From: Skermania sp. ID1734
Lineage (GTDB): Bacteria > Actinomycetota > Actinomycetes > Mycobacteriales > Mycobacteriaceae
Direction: 5' to 3'
NCBI RefSeq assembly: GCF_007489285.1
Contig: NZ_VLIY01000004.1
Coordinates: 62,001 to 126,000 of the forward strand
Length of the DNA: 64,000 nucleotides
This document shows positions 10,234 through 20,163 of the stretch, one piece after another (the first letter of the stretch is position 1; each line of letters starts with the position of its first letter). The notes beneath the pieces are model-generated. The model did no database searches. It saw only the letters and a list, made by a program, of their open reading frames with translations, and was not told the origin of the DNA. A program made the translations under genes and the position numbers.

Positions 10234-11030
10234 ACCGACTTCGTCTTCGAAATGTCCATCGGCGCAGCCGGTCCTTCCTCGTGGTACCTGCCGCTCACCG
10301 CGGCGCGGATTTGATCAACGTTCTCACGGATCATGTCGGAGATGAGTTCGTCGGTGCGCGGGTCGGCGAGCACCTGGAACGTGATCCGGAACGTCGTGTC
10401 CGCGATCAAGTGCACCAGATCGCCGTGAAAAGGCAAGTACCGCAGCCGCTTCGTGGTCGGATCCTTGAGGATCATCTCCAGCATCATGTCGTTTAGTTCA
10501 CTGCGATTCTCATCCAGCGCCGCCGCGATATTGCGCGTGTAGTGCCCGGTCTTGAGGACGTCGGTGACCTCGTCGAGCATCGCCACGGTGATCGGGCGCT
10601 TGATCGTTTCCACGATCGTCTTGGTGAACCGGGTGACCAGCGCCGCCGTAATGCGCTCGCCATACACTCGGTCGGCCACCCGGCCGAGCCGGGCGAGCAC
10701 CACGACAACGCGGATGAGCCGGAACCCGCGAAAAATCGGGCTCGACACCGGAATCATTCCGATGATGTCGTACCAGTAGGCAAACGGATAGTTCCATTTC
10801 CAGCGCGCTTTTCGCCAGCGCCACAGAAACTCCAGCGCGAAGATGCCGCAAACCACGTAGTCGATATGGAAGATGAGCCGCTCGGTGTCGGGCGCGACAT
10901 TCCAGAACGTGATCCACAGCAGGTAGCCGACGGAGACAACCGCCAACAGCAGCATGAACCAATCGACCACCCGGACCGGCGGCCCGGAGGGGTAGCTGCG
11001 GTGGTACTGGATGGCGCTGGCTGCATTCAT
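10230..11030 (-). CDS. Voltage-sensor-like membrane protein without a pore domain
   Basis: The 266 residues have four N-terminal hydrophobic segments. S1 is VDWFMLLLAVVSVGYLLW. S2 carries Asp and Glu (IDYVVCGIFALEFLWRW). S3 is YWYDIIGMIPV. An S4-like segment with spaced arginines is FRGFRLIRVVVVLARLGRV. No S5-S6 pore or TVGYG-type filter follows; instead there are about 140 soluble residues rich in charged helices (AALDENRSELNDMMLEMILKD). It would probably be annotated as an ion transporter, but only the sensor is present, as in Hv1-type proteins. Its ATG sits inside the 76-bp tandem repeat, and it is coupled to the NTF2-like gene. Confidence 0.7.
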   Translation of the reverse strand: MNAASAIQYHRSYPSGPPVRVVDWFMLLLAVVSVGYLLWITFWNVAPDTERLIFHIDYVVCGIFALEFLWRWRKARWKWNYPFAYWYDIIGMIPVSSPIFRGFRLIRVVVVLARLGRVADRVYGERITAALVTRFTKTIVETIKRPITVAMLDEVTDVLKTGHYTRNIAAALDENRSELNDMMLEMILKDPTTKRLRYLPFHGDLVHLIADTTFRITFQVLADPRTDELISDMIRENVDQIRAAVSGRYHEEGPAAPMDISKTKSV

Positions 11031-11189
11031 GGCTCGACTCCCGCTCCCTCCGGTCCTCGCGACTTCGTCGCTGCGATCCTCACGAGCGCTCGCCTTCGCG
11101 GTTCATGGCTCGACTCCCGCTCCCTCCGGTCCTCGCGACTTCGTCGCTGCGATCCTCACGAGCGCTCGCCTTCGCGGTTCATGGCTCGC
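11026..11189. repeat. 76-bp tandem repeat, two full copies plus a partial third
   Basis: Units at 11026-11101 and 11102-11177 match base for base, and a third begins at 11178. On the minus strand each unit holds GGAGGGAG followed by an ATG. The upstream copies therefore encode an 8-codon mini-ORF (MNREGERS), while the last ATG starts the voltage-sensor-like gene. The unit also contains the small hairpin GCGACTTCGTCGC. Confidence 0.9.
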
Positions 11190-11191
11190 CC

Positions 11192-12808
11192 TCAGCCTCC
11201 GGAGCGGATGATCGCCGCGATATTTCGCTCGGCCAGCGCGGTAATCGTCAGCGATGGGTTCGCGGTCGCCGTGCTGCCCGGAATCGCCGCACCGTCCATC
11301 ACATACAGCCCGCGGTAACCGTGCACGCGGCCGTACCCGTCGGTGGCGCGGCCGAGTACGGCACCGCCGAGCGGATGCGCCGTAAACGAGGCGTTCGCGT
11401 TGTAACCGATGGCGTTGTACTCCACCAGCGATCCACCCCGTTCGGCGATCTTGTGGTTGAGTTCGCTGGCCACCTGATAGGCCGCGGCGTTGCCGTTCTC
11501 CGGCCACACCAGCCCGGCCCGCCCGGACGCGGGATCGAAGCGGAATTCGCCGCGAGTCGGATCCAGCACCAGCCCGAGCGAAGCGATGGCACCCACGTCG
11601 ACGGGAATCCCGGGCACGTACCAACTTTCCAGTGTGGTCGGCAGCCCGCGGTCGTCGTAGATCCGGCTGGCGCACGGCACGCCCTGCCCGGTGCCAGCCA
11701 ACGCGCTCTCCCCGCGCGCCAGCGCAACGTCGCCGTTGGTGCCCCAGCCCTTGCCGATGTGTTCGTTGAGTTGCGGCAGCGCGCCGGTAGCCTGCGCACG
11801 CACCAGCAGTTCGGTGGTGCCCACCGAACCTGCCCCGAGGAAGAGTTTGTCGGCGGTGAGGGTGCGCCGCGCCACCACGTCACCGGGTGGCGAGAGCTTG
11901 CTGATGTCAATGGTGAACCGCTTGCCGTCCCAGCCGATGGCGTCCACCTGATGACCGGGGTAGATCCCCGCCTTGCCGGTGGCTTCGGCCCACGGCAGAT
12001 AGTTCTGGTTCAGGTCGAACTTGGCGCCGTTTGAGTTGCCCAGGTTGCTGCGCGCCGCGGTTGCCGACGGCCGAGTGGTGCCGGCCAATTCGCCGCGGAT
12101 GGTGTCCCACTTGAAGATCGAATCGGTCGCGACAGGCTGGTAGCCCGCCTTGCGGACCTGCTCGTCCCAGATCCGGGAGTGCGAAAACGGCGCCGATCCG
12201 TAGATGTCGGGCGGCATCGTGGACAGGCGCAGCATCTGCTTGGCCAGCGGGTAGTACCTGCTGGTCAGCTCGCCGTAGTCCACGACACCGCCGAAAACGT
12301 GGTCGAACAATTGGCGGGGCGGAATCACCATGGCCCCGGTGAACACGATCGAGCCACCCCCGACCGCAGCGCCGCGCCAGACGTCGAGGTTGGGATAGGA
12401 GGTGCAGTCGAGCACCCCGCCGAAGCTCTCGAAGTACTTCGTTACCTTGGTGACGCCGGTGAAGCTGGTGCGGTGCCAGAAACCGCGGCCGTCCGGCAGA
12501 TCGTCGCCAGTGAAGATTTCCCGCCACGGATCATTGGGCCAGCGCGAACCACGCTCGAGCACGGTGGTCTGAATACCTGCCTGCGCCAACCTCAGTGCGG
12601 AGACCGCGCCGCCGAATCCGGACCCGATAACCAGCGCTTCGCTGTGCTGCGGCGGGTCGGGTAGCGGGGCGAAAATTTCGGGGACCCAAGACCGAAACGC
12701 CAGCGACCACGGCCCGTCTGCGCGGGCAGGTGGTGGGGTGGCGCCTACGCCAAACGCCGCAGCGCCGACGGCCACTGCGGCTCCGGTGAGAAATCGTCGT
12801 CTGTCCAT
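11192..12808 (-). CDS. choA: Cholesterol oxidase, GMC family, Tat-exported
   Basis: FAD enzyme that oxidises cholesterol to cholest-4-en-3-one. I start at ATG 12808, which gives a twin-arginine signal (MDRRRFLTGAAVAVGAAAFG), so export in folded form is expected; 538 residues. Visible parts are the dinucleotide fold EALVIGSGFGGAVSALRLAQAG, the GMC blocks GAAVGGGSIVFTGAM and FLGAGSVGTTELLVRA, and the C-terminal active-site region with His in FTAHPLGG and Asn in TATANPSLTITALAERN. This is the Streptomyces/Rhodococcus non-covalent FAD type. Close sterol or steroid oxidases cannot be excluded. Confidence 0.9.
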   Translation of the reverse strand: MDRRRFLTGAAVAVGAAAFGVGATPPPARADGPWSLAFRSWVPEIFAPLPDPPQHSEALVIGSGFGGAVSALRLAQAGIQTTVLERGSRWPNDPWREIFTGDDLPDGRGFWHRTSFTGVTKVTKYFESFGGVLDCTSYPNLDVWRGAAVGGGSIVFTGAMVIPPRQLFDHVFGGVVDYGELTSRYYPLAKQMLRLSTMPPDIYGSAPFSHSRIWDEQVRKAGYQPVATDSIFKWDTIRGELAGTTRPSATAARSNLGNSNGAKFDLNQNYLPWAEATGKAGIYPGHQVDAIGWDGKRFTIDISKLSPPGDVVARRTLTADKLFLGAGSVGTTELLVRAQATGALPQLNEHIGKGWGTNGDVALARGESALAGTGQGVPCASRIYDDRGLPTTLESWYVPGIPVDVGAIASLGLVLDPTRGEFRFDPASGRAGLVWPENGNAAAYQVASELNHKIAERGGSLVEYNAIGYNANASFTAHPLGGAVLGRATDGYGRVHGYRGLYVMDGAAIPGSTATANPSLTITALAERNIAAIIRSGG

Positions 12809-12921
12809 GTCCCCTGTTACGTCGCTGTCGATGCGGTGAGTGTTGCAAGCCGGAAGCCAAAACGCTGCCGGAATGTTATGCACGCTAATCTATGCATGAA
12901 GTGGGCAATCGGGGTGATTCT

Positions 12922-12949
12922 TTGGTGCAATCGCAGACGCATGTAGACT
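12922..12949 (+). promoter_or_regulatory. Candidate leuA promoter
   Basis: TTGGTG (12922-12927), a 16-base spacer and TAGACT (12944-12949) form a reasonable sigma-70-like promoter about 130 bp before leuA. The leader contains the dyad GGTCTGA/TCAGACC (12992-13006). I saw no leucine-rich leader peptide, so classical attenuation is not supported. Confidence 0.4.
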
Positions 12950-13051
12950 CGGGCGCGTGCAGCGGGCGCTTCTCCTCGATTGCCGCGGCGGGGTCTGATT
13001 CAGACCGGCTTCCCGTCGCGGAGTCTTGTCGCGCCGGTCGAATCCGTCTGA

Positions 13052-14869
<1,818 letters not shown>

Positions 14870-14898
14870 GGGACTTCCGCACAAAACTGAAACGTGTT

Positions 14899-14940
14899 CC
14901 AATTGGGCGGTGGCAGATGTCTTCGAAACCGCCCAATTGG
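14899..14940 (+). promoter_or_regulatory. Perfect 12-bp hairpin enclosing the start of the OYE gene
   Basis: CCAATTGGGCGG (14899-14910) pairs exactly with CCGCCCAATTGG (14929-14940) across an 18-base loop. The GTG start (14910) begins at the last base of the left arm, so the folded mRNA could hide the start region. The AATTGG core is itself palindromic, so a DNA-bound operator is the alternative. Confidence 0.55.
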
Positions 14941-16073
14941 GGTCGCTCACGCTTCGCAACCGCGTCATCAAGGCGGCTACCTTCGAGGGCCGTACCCCCG
15001 ACGCGTTAGCCACCCCTGAACTCGCCGATTTCCACGCCGGCTTCGCCGCGGGCGGCGTCGGCATGACCACGGTGGCGTACTGCGCGGTCAGCCCGGAGGG
15101 CCGCACCGACCGGCACCAGATCTGGATGCGGCCCGAGTCGGTACCGGGACTGCGCAAGGTCACCGACGCGGTGCACGCGCACGGCGCGGCGATTTCGGCG
15201 CAGATCGGGCACGCCGGTCCGGTGGCGAACGCCGCCTCGAACGGCCTGCCGGCACTGGGGCCGCGCAGGTTCTTCAACCCGCTGGGCATGCGGTTCACCC
15301 GCAACCCAACCGTGGAGCAGTTGCGTGACGTCGTCGCCGCGCATGCGAATGCCGCCCGACTGGCCGAAGAGTCCGGATTCGACGCAGTGGAAATCCATTT
15401 CGGTCACAACTACCTGGTGAGCTCATTCCTGAGCCCGCTACTGAACCGCCGTAAGGACGGCTATGGCGGTTCGCTGGCAAACCGGGCGCGGTTAGCTCGC
15501 GAGACAGCCCAAGCGGTGCGCGAGGCCGTCGGCGGCCGGCTCGCGATTACCGCGAAGCTCAACATGAACGACGGTGTGCGCGGCGGCTTTTCGATGCCCG
15601 AAAGCCTCACCGTCGCCGAGTGGCTGCAGGCCGACGGCACCCTCGATGCGCTCGAACTGACTGCTGGCAGCTCGCTGCTCAACCCGATGTACCTGTTCAC
15701 CGGCGGGGCGCCACGCCGCGAGTTCGCGGCCGCGCAGCCCGCCCTGCTGCGCTGGGGGATGCGGGTCGGCGGCCGGGGCTTTCTGCGGGAATACCCGTAT
15801 CGAGAGGCGTACCTACTGGATCAGGCCCGCAAGTTCCGGAAGCGACTGTCGATGCCGCTGATCCTGTTGGGTGGGATCACCGAAAAATCGACCATGGACC
15901 TGGCCATGTCGGAAGGATTCGAGTTCGTCGCGATCGCTCGGGCGTTGTTGGCCGAACCGGATCTGGTGCGGCGCCTCGAGCGCGAGCCGAGCAGGCGGTC
16001 GATCTGCGACCACTCCAACCGGTGCATGCCGACGATCTACTCACGCACGCACTGCGTGCTGACGCAGCAGTGA
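14910..16073 (+). CDS. Old-yellow-enzyme-like NADH:flavin oxidoreductase
   Basis: FMN-dependent TIM-barrel ene-reductase, 387 residues from a GTG. Conserved blocks are LGSLTLRNRVIKAA, SAQIGHAGP, the substrate/FMN segment VEIHFGHNYLVSSFLSPLLN followed by RRKDGYGGS, and IALLxGG-like LILLGGITEKS. Near the C-terminus, CDHSNRCMPTIY and a THC form a cysteine cluster similar to the iron-sulfur ligands of 2,4-dienoyl-CoA reductases. One expected Cys is Ser here and the second reductase domain is absent. It is convergent with a FabG-like gene two bases away. The substrate is unknown. Confidence 0.8.
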   Translation: MADVFETAQLGSLTLRNRVIKAATFEGRTPDALATPELADFHAGFAAGGVGMTTVAYCAVSPEGRTDRHQIWMRPESVPGLRKVTDAVHAHGAAISAQIGHAGPVANAASNGLPALGPRRFFNPLGMRFTRNPTVEQLRDVVAAHANAARLAEESGFDAVEIHFGHNYLVSSFLSPLLNRRKDGYGGSLANRARLARETAQAVREAVGGRLAITAKLNMNDGVRGGFSMPESLTVAEWLQADGTLDALELTAGSSLLNPMYLFTGGAPRREFAAAQPALLRWGMRVGGRGFLREYPYREAYLLDQARKFRKRLSMPLILLGGITEKSTMDLAMSEGFEFVAIARALLAEPDLVRRLEREPSRRSICDHSNRCMPTIYSRTHCVLTQQ

Positions 16074-16075
16074 GA

Positions 16076-16816
16076 TCACAGGAAGCTTCCGCCGCCGTTG
16101 ACCGCCACCGTCTGGCCGGTGAGGAAACCGTTGCCGATCATCATCAAGACCGCCTGACCGATCTCCTCTGGTGTGCCGATGCGGCCGACCGGGAGTCGGT
16201 CCGCGACACCGGATTCCTTCAGCGGCACAGCCATTTCCGTGTCGATGAGTCCAGGTGCGACGGCGTTGACCGTGATCCCGTCGGCGGCCAGGCGCGCGGC
16301 GTAGCCGCGGGTGAGTCCCTCCAGCCCCGCCTTCGACGCGTTGTAATGCACGCCGATGCCCCCTGCGCCGCGAGCCGCCACGGACGAGACGTTCACAATC
16401 CGCCCCCATCCGCGCTGCCGCATCCCGGAGATGACTGCCTGAGTGCACAGAAACGCAGACTTCAGATTGACTGCCAGTGTCTGGTCGAAGTCCTCCTCGG
16501 TGAGGTCGTCCACACCGCGGATGGTGGCGATACCGGCGTTGTTTACCAGCACGTCGACCGGACCGAGCTCGGATTCGACTCGCTCGACCATCGCTTCCAC
16601 CTCGGCCCGCATGGACACATCGGCACGCACAGCCAGCGCAGTGCCCCCGGCTCGTTCGATCTCCGCCACCGTCGCGGCCGCATGTTCCTGCCGACTGCGG
16701 TAGTTCACGGCCACCGCCGCACCAGCGCGAGCCAGTGTCTGCGCGATACCGCGCCCGATGCCCCGGGACCCACCGGTGACCAGAGCGACACGGCCGACGA
16801 GCACGCGTTCATCCAT
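16076..16816 (-). CDS. Short-chain dehydrogenase/reductase, FabG-like
   Basis: NAD(P)-dependent reductase or dehydrogenase of 246 residues starting at MDERVLVGR. The Rossmann motif TGGSRGIGRGIA, NNAG (VLVNNAGIATI), the catalytic Ser in VNVSSVAAR and Tyr/Lys in HYNASKAG are all present. The sequence is closest in style to 3-oxoacyl-ACP reductases, but SDRs of this type have many substrates. It is divergent from murT and convergent with the OYE gene. Confidence 0.85.
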   Translation of the reverse strand: MDERVLVGRVALVTGGSRGIGRGIAQTLARAGAAVAVNYRSRQEHAAATVAEIERAGGTALAVRADVSMRAEVEAMVERVESELGPVDVLVNNAGIATIRGVDDLTEEDFDQTLAVNLKSAFLCTQAVISGMRQRGWGRIVNVSSVAARGAGGIGVHYNASKAGLEGLTRGYAARLAADGITVNAVAPGLIDTEMAVPLKESGVADRLPVGRIGTPEEIGQAVLMMIGNGFLTGQTVAVNGGGSFL

Positions 16817-16897
16817 GACAGCGAACATAACCGCTGGCGTGCCCGTTGCTGCGATACTGCCGCAGCACGCGGTCGGCACGCCGGACGAATCCCTTAA

Positions 16898-16903
16898 TAC
16901 ACT
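16898..16903 (+). promoter_or_regulatory. Candidate -10 (TACACT) of leaderless murT
   Basis: TACACT fits TANNNT and is followed after 6 bases by the murT ATG at 16910; no Shine-Dalgarno is present. This supports a leaderless murT-gatD transcript and the chosen start. Confidence 0.4.
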
Positions 16904-16909
16904 GCACCA

Positions 16910-18160
16910 ATGCGCACCCGACGAAAACGCTCGCCCATCACCGGCCGTGGGAGGGTCGCGTTGCGCGCCGCCCGTGCGGCGTCGTGGGCATCGCGGAAAG
17001 CCGGGCGCGGCAACGGTTCGATGATCGGCGGGCTGATCGCCCTCAAGATTGACAAGTCGATCATGAGCCAACTAGGCAGCACGCGCCGCACCGTGGTCGT
17101 GACCGGCACCAACGGCAAATCCACCACCACCCGAATGACTGCCGCCGCTCTGGCCACCCTCGACGAGGTAGCCACCCAGGCCGATGGCGCCAACATGGAC
17201 GCCGGCATCGTCGCCGCGCTCACCGCCAACCAGCACGCGCCGCTGGCCGCGCTGGAGGTCGATGAACTGCACGTCCCGCACGTGTGTGACGCCGTGAATC
17301 CGGCGGCCGTGGTGCTGCTGAACCTGAGCCGCGACCAACTCGACCGCGTCGGCGAGATCAACATGATCGAACGCCGGCTGCGCGAGGGACTGGCCCGGCA
17401 CCCCGAGGCGGTGGTGATCGCGAACTGCGACGACGTGCTGATGAGCTCGGCCGCCTACGACGCGCCGAACGTGGTCTGGGTCGCCGCCGGCAGCGGCTGG
17501 GCGATCGACGCGACCAGTTGCCCCCGCAGCGGCGAGCCGATCGCCTGGGAGGGCGAGCACTGGCGCAGTACCGGAACCGACTTCGCCCGCCCGACCCCGG
17601 ACTGGTGGCTGGACGAGGAAAACCTGTACGGACCCGGCGGCATCAAGCTGCCGCTGCGGCTGGCACTGCCTGGTAAGGCGAACCGCGGCAACGCCGCTCA
17701 GGCCGTCGCTGCGGCCGTCGCGCTCGGCGCCGATCCGGCCGCGGCCGTGCAGGCCGCCAGCACGGTCCGCGAGGTCGCCGGCCGGTACAGCACTGTCCAG
17801 TTAGGTCAGCGGTCGGTTCGAATGCTGCTCGCGAAGAACCCCGCCGGCTGGCAGGAAGCGCTGTCCATGATCGATTCGTCCGCGGATGGACTGGTCATCG
17901 CGGTGAACGGGCAGGTTCCCGACGGTGAGGACCTGTCGTGGCTGTGGGATGTGCGCTTCGAGCATTTCGAAGGCATCCAGGTGGTCGCCGCCGGCGAGCG
18001 TGCCACCGATCTCGGCGTCCGGCTCACCTATGCCGGAGTCGAGCACACCACCATCGCGGACCCGCTGCGGGCGATCGAGTCGTGCCCGCCGGGGCGGGTC
18101 GAGGTGCTGGCGAACTACACGGCATTTCGGGATTTGAACCGGGCGCTGGAGGCGCGATGA
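16910..18160 (+). CDS. murT: Lipid II isoglutaminyl synthase, MurT subunit
   Basis: ATP-using Mur-ligase-like subunit that, with GatD, amidates the D-Glu of lipid II to D-isoglutamine. The 416 residues contain the P-loop VVVTGTNGKSTTTRM, NLSRDQLDRVGEI, and the C-terminal DUF1727-type domain with FEHFEGIQVVAAGERATDLGVRL. The zinc-ribbon region of canonical MurT is degenerate here: only CPRSGEP remains. gatD overlaps by 4 bases (ATGA), so equal production is expected. Confidence 0.95.
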   Translation: MRTRRKRSPITGRGRVALRAARAASWASRKAGRGNGSMIGGLIALKIDKSIMSQLGSTRRTVVVTGTNGKSTTTRMTAAALATLDEVATQADGANMDAGIVAALTANQHAPLAALEVDELHVPHVCDAVNPAAVVLLNLSRDQLDRVGEINMIERRLREGLARHPEAVVIANCDDVLMSSAAYDAPNVVWVAAGSGWAIDATSCPRSGEPIAWEGEHWRSTGTDFARPTPDWWLDEENLYGPGGIKLPLRLALPGKANRGNAAQAVAAAVALGADPAAAVQAASTVREVAGRYSTVQLGQRSVRMLLAKNPAGWQEALSMIDSSADGLVIAVNGQVPDGEDLSWLWDVRFEHFEGIQVVAAGERATDLGVRLTYAGVEHTTIADPLRAIESCPPGRVEVLANYTAFRDLNRALEAR

Positions 18161-18873
18161 GCGACAAACTGCAAATCGGTCTCGTCTTGCCCGACGTCAT
18201 GGGTACCTACGGCGACGGCGGTAACGCGCTGGTGCTGCGTCAGCGGTTACGGATGCGTGGCTACGACGCCGACGTCATCGAAATCACGCTGGCCGAGCCG
18301 GTGCCGGATTCGCTGGATATTTACACCCTCGGCGGGGCCGAAGACTATGCGCAACGCCTGGCCACCCGGCACCTGCAGCGTTACCCCGGCCTGCAACGTG
18401 CCGCCGAGCGCGGCGCGCCGGTGCTGGCGATCTGCGCAGCCATTCAAGTGCTCGGCAACTGGTACGAGACATCGGCCGGCGAACGCGTCGACGGAGTCGG
18501 CATGCTCGACGTCACCACCTCTCCGCAGTCTACCCGTTCGATCGGCGAGGTCCTCACCACTCCCCTGGTCGACGGACTGCACGCACCTCTGACCGGCTTC
18601 GAAAACCACCGCGGCGGAACAACTCTCGGCACCTCGGCGACGCCGTTGGGACGAGTCACCAGCGGTGTAGGCAACGGCGTCGGCGATGGTTTCGAGGGGG
18701 CGGCACAAGGCTCGGTGATCGGCACCTACATGCACGGCCCGGCGTTGGCACGCAACCCGGAGCTTGCGGACCTGTTGATTGCGCGGGCGCTCGGCGTGAC
18801 CGAACTCCCACCTCTCGACTTGCCAGAGGTAGAACAGTTGCGCAAGGAACGGTTGGCCGCGGGGCGTCGCTGA
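18157..18873 (+). CDS. gatD: Lipid II isoglutaminyl synthase, glutaminase subunit GatD
   Basis: Class I glutamine amidotransferase subunit that supplies ammonia to MurT. I start at ATG 18157, overlapping the murT stop. The 238 residues contain IGLVLPDVMGTYGDGGNALVL, YTLGGAEDYA, a nucleophile elbow with Cys93 (LAICAAIQVLG) and the catalytic His near residue 193 (GTYMHGPALARN). The spacing matches Staphylococcus GatD (Cys94, His189). Together with murT it forms a two-gene operon for peptidoglycan amidation. Confidence 0.94.
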   Translation: MSDKLQIGLVLPDVMGTYGDGGNALVLRQRLRMRGYDADVIEITLAEPVPDSLDIYTLGGAEDYAQRLATRHLQRYPGLQRAAERGAPVLAICAAIQVLGNWYETSAGERVDGVGMLDVTTSPQSTRSIGEVLTTPLVDGLHAPLTGFENHRGGTTLGTSATPLGRVTSGVGNGVGDGFEGAAQGSVIGTYMHGPALARNPELADLLIARALGVTELPPLDLPEVEQLRKERLAAGRR

Positions 18874-18938
18874 ACAGTTACCCAACTGCAGCCATAACGA
18901 TGCACTGAATAGATTCAAATCGCCGCTGGCGGCCGAAA

Positions 18939-18958
18939 TTCTAGTATGAACACTAGAA
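18939..18958. promoter_or_regulatory. Perfect dyad across a start codon
   Basis: TTCTAGT (18939-18945) and ACTAGAA (18952-18958) are perfect 7-base inverted arms around ATGAAC, the first two codons of the secreted-protein gene at 18946. It could be an operator or a small start-masking hairpin. Confidence 0.4.
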
Positions 18959-19503
18959 AACTGAGCCAGTTGCTATTTCTGATCGGTTTGGTGCTCGCAG
19001 CCACGGTTCTGACCGGCATCCGACCCGCCGCCGCAGCGCCGATCGACTACGGCAACGGCTGCACTCTCTATCCCGACAACCGCGCGGCGACCCTGGACTC
19101 CCTGCGATTCCGCTGCTCGTGGGCACAACAGGACGCCATTTACCGAAACTCCGCACCGGGCGCGGTCCCGCACGGAGTGAAACTCGGGTGGGTCGTGCGT
19201 CCCCCCGGGATGCCGCTGCTCGCCTCCGGAATCTGGATGGGCAAGACCTTTTACACCGGCGACAACGGCGGTTACCTGCGCAACCGACTGACCGGCGCGC
19301 AGTTGGAGGCGTGGCAGGCCAATGTGTATCTGGGTCCGTCGACTTTCGACGGTAAGCCCGCGTGGATCCTGGATTACACGCCCTCCCCGACCCCGCCGCT
19401 ACACGACGAGATTCGCGAGATCACCCCGGGCGTGTGGTACGGCTTCTCCTGGTGGCACGGCATCTTCCAGCAGCCGCAGCTGCTGACCTTCGCCCTCGCC
19501 TGA
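18946..19503 (+). CDS. Secreted protein of unknown function, paralogue A
   Basis: A 185-residue protein with a Sec signal (LLFLIGLVLAATVLTGIRPAAAAP). The mature part has two Cys (NGCTLYPDN, RFRCSW) that could form a disulfide, the block ASGIWMGKTFY, NRLTGAQLEAWQANVYLG, DGKPAWILDY and a terminal EIREITPGVWYGFSWW. The same blocks in the same order occur in the protein at 20614. I do not recognise a function; the strand-rich pattern could be a small lipid-binding barrel, which is speculation. Confidence 0.8.
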   Translation: MNTRKLSQLLFLIGLVLAATVLTGIRPAAAAPIDYGNGCTLYPDNRAATLDSLRFRCSWAQQDAIYRNSAPGAVPHGVKLGWVVRPPGMPLLASGIWMGKTFYTGDNGGYLRNRLTGAQLEAWQANVYLGPSTFDGKPAWILDYTPSPTPPLHDEIREITPGVWYGFSWWHGIFQQPQLLTFALA

Positions 19504-19508
19504 CAACT

Positions 19509-19571
19509 AGAGCTTGCGTCGACCGGACAGTGTTCGCTGGTCCGGTCAGAGCTTGCGTCGACCGGACAGTG
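19509..19571. repeat. 24-bp direct repeat duplicating the recR tail
   Basis: AGAGCTTGCGTCGACCGGACAG plus TG occurs at 19509-19532 and 19548-19571, 39 bp apart. The second copy is the 3' end of recR including its TGA; the first lies just past the stop. It looks like a short tandem duplication of the gene end. Confidence 0.8.
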
Positions 19572-20154
19572 CCCGGCCGAGGGTGAGCTCGTCGGCAAAC
19601 TCCAGGTCACCGCCCATCGGCAGGCCCGACGCGAGCCGGGTAACGGTCAACCCGGGGAAATCCCGCAGCATCCGCACCAGGTAGGTCGCCGTTGCCTCGC
19701 CCTCGGTGTTCGGATCAGTCGCGATGATGACCTCGGTGACATCCACGCCGTCGTCCTGGTTGCCGATTCGCTTGAGCAACTCCCGGATCCGCAACTGATC
19801 CGGGCCGATGCCGCTGAGCGGATCGAGCGCGCCACCAAGGACGTGATAGCGCCCGCGGAATTCCCTTGTGCGCTCGATGGCTTGCACGTCCTTCGGTTCT
19901 TCCACCACGCAGATCATCGTGGCGTCGCGGCGCGGATCAGCGCAGATGCGGCACATCTCCTTGTCCGAAACCGTTCCGCAGACCACGCAAAACTGCACAC
20001 CGTCGCGCACCTTCTGCAGCGCGGCCTGCAAACGGTCGATGTCGGGTGGCTCTACCGACAGCAGGTGAAACGCGATGCGCTGGGCGCTCTTGGGCCCGAT
20101 GCCCGGCAGTTTGCCCAGCTCGTCGATCAGATCCTGAACCGGACCTTCGTACAC
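19546..20154 (-). CDS. recR: Recombination protein RecR
   Basis: Part of RecFOR, which loads RecA on gapped DNA. The 202 residues show all domains: the helix-hairpin-helix ([17 protein letters not shown]), a four-cysteine zinc finger ([16 protein letters not shown]), a Toprim domain ([29 protein letters not shown]) and the C-terminal [24 protein letters not shown]. It lies 9 bp downstream of ybaB, the usual bacterial pair. Confidence 0.97.
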   Translation of the reverse strand: MYEGPVQDLIDELGKLPGIGPKSAQRIAFHLLSVEPPDIDRLQAALQKVRDGVQFCVVCGTVSDKEMCRICADPRRDATMICVVEEPKDVQAIERTREFRGRYHVLGGALDPLSGIGPDQLRIRELLKRIGNQDDGVDVTEVIIATDPNTEGEATATYLVRMLRDFPGLTVTRLASGLPMGGDLEFADELTLGRALSGRRKL

Positions 20155-20163
20155 TCGAGACCT

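Noticed and set aside
11105-12034. Plus-strand frame opposite cholesterol oxidase
   Set aside because: Its start lies within the tandem repeat and the opposite frame is a clear GMC oxidase with Tat signal.
16910-18160. MurT as a broken Mur ligase because of missing zinc-ribbon cysteines
   Set aside because: The ATP site and the C-terminal domain are intact and gatD is coupled; ribbon loss alone does not show inactivity.
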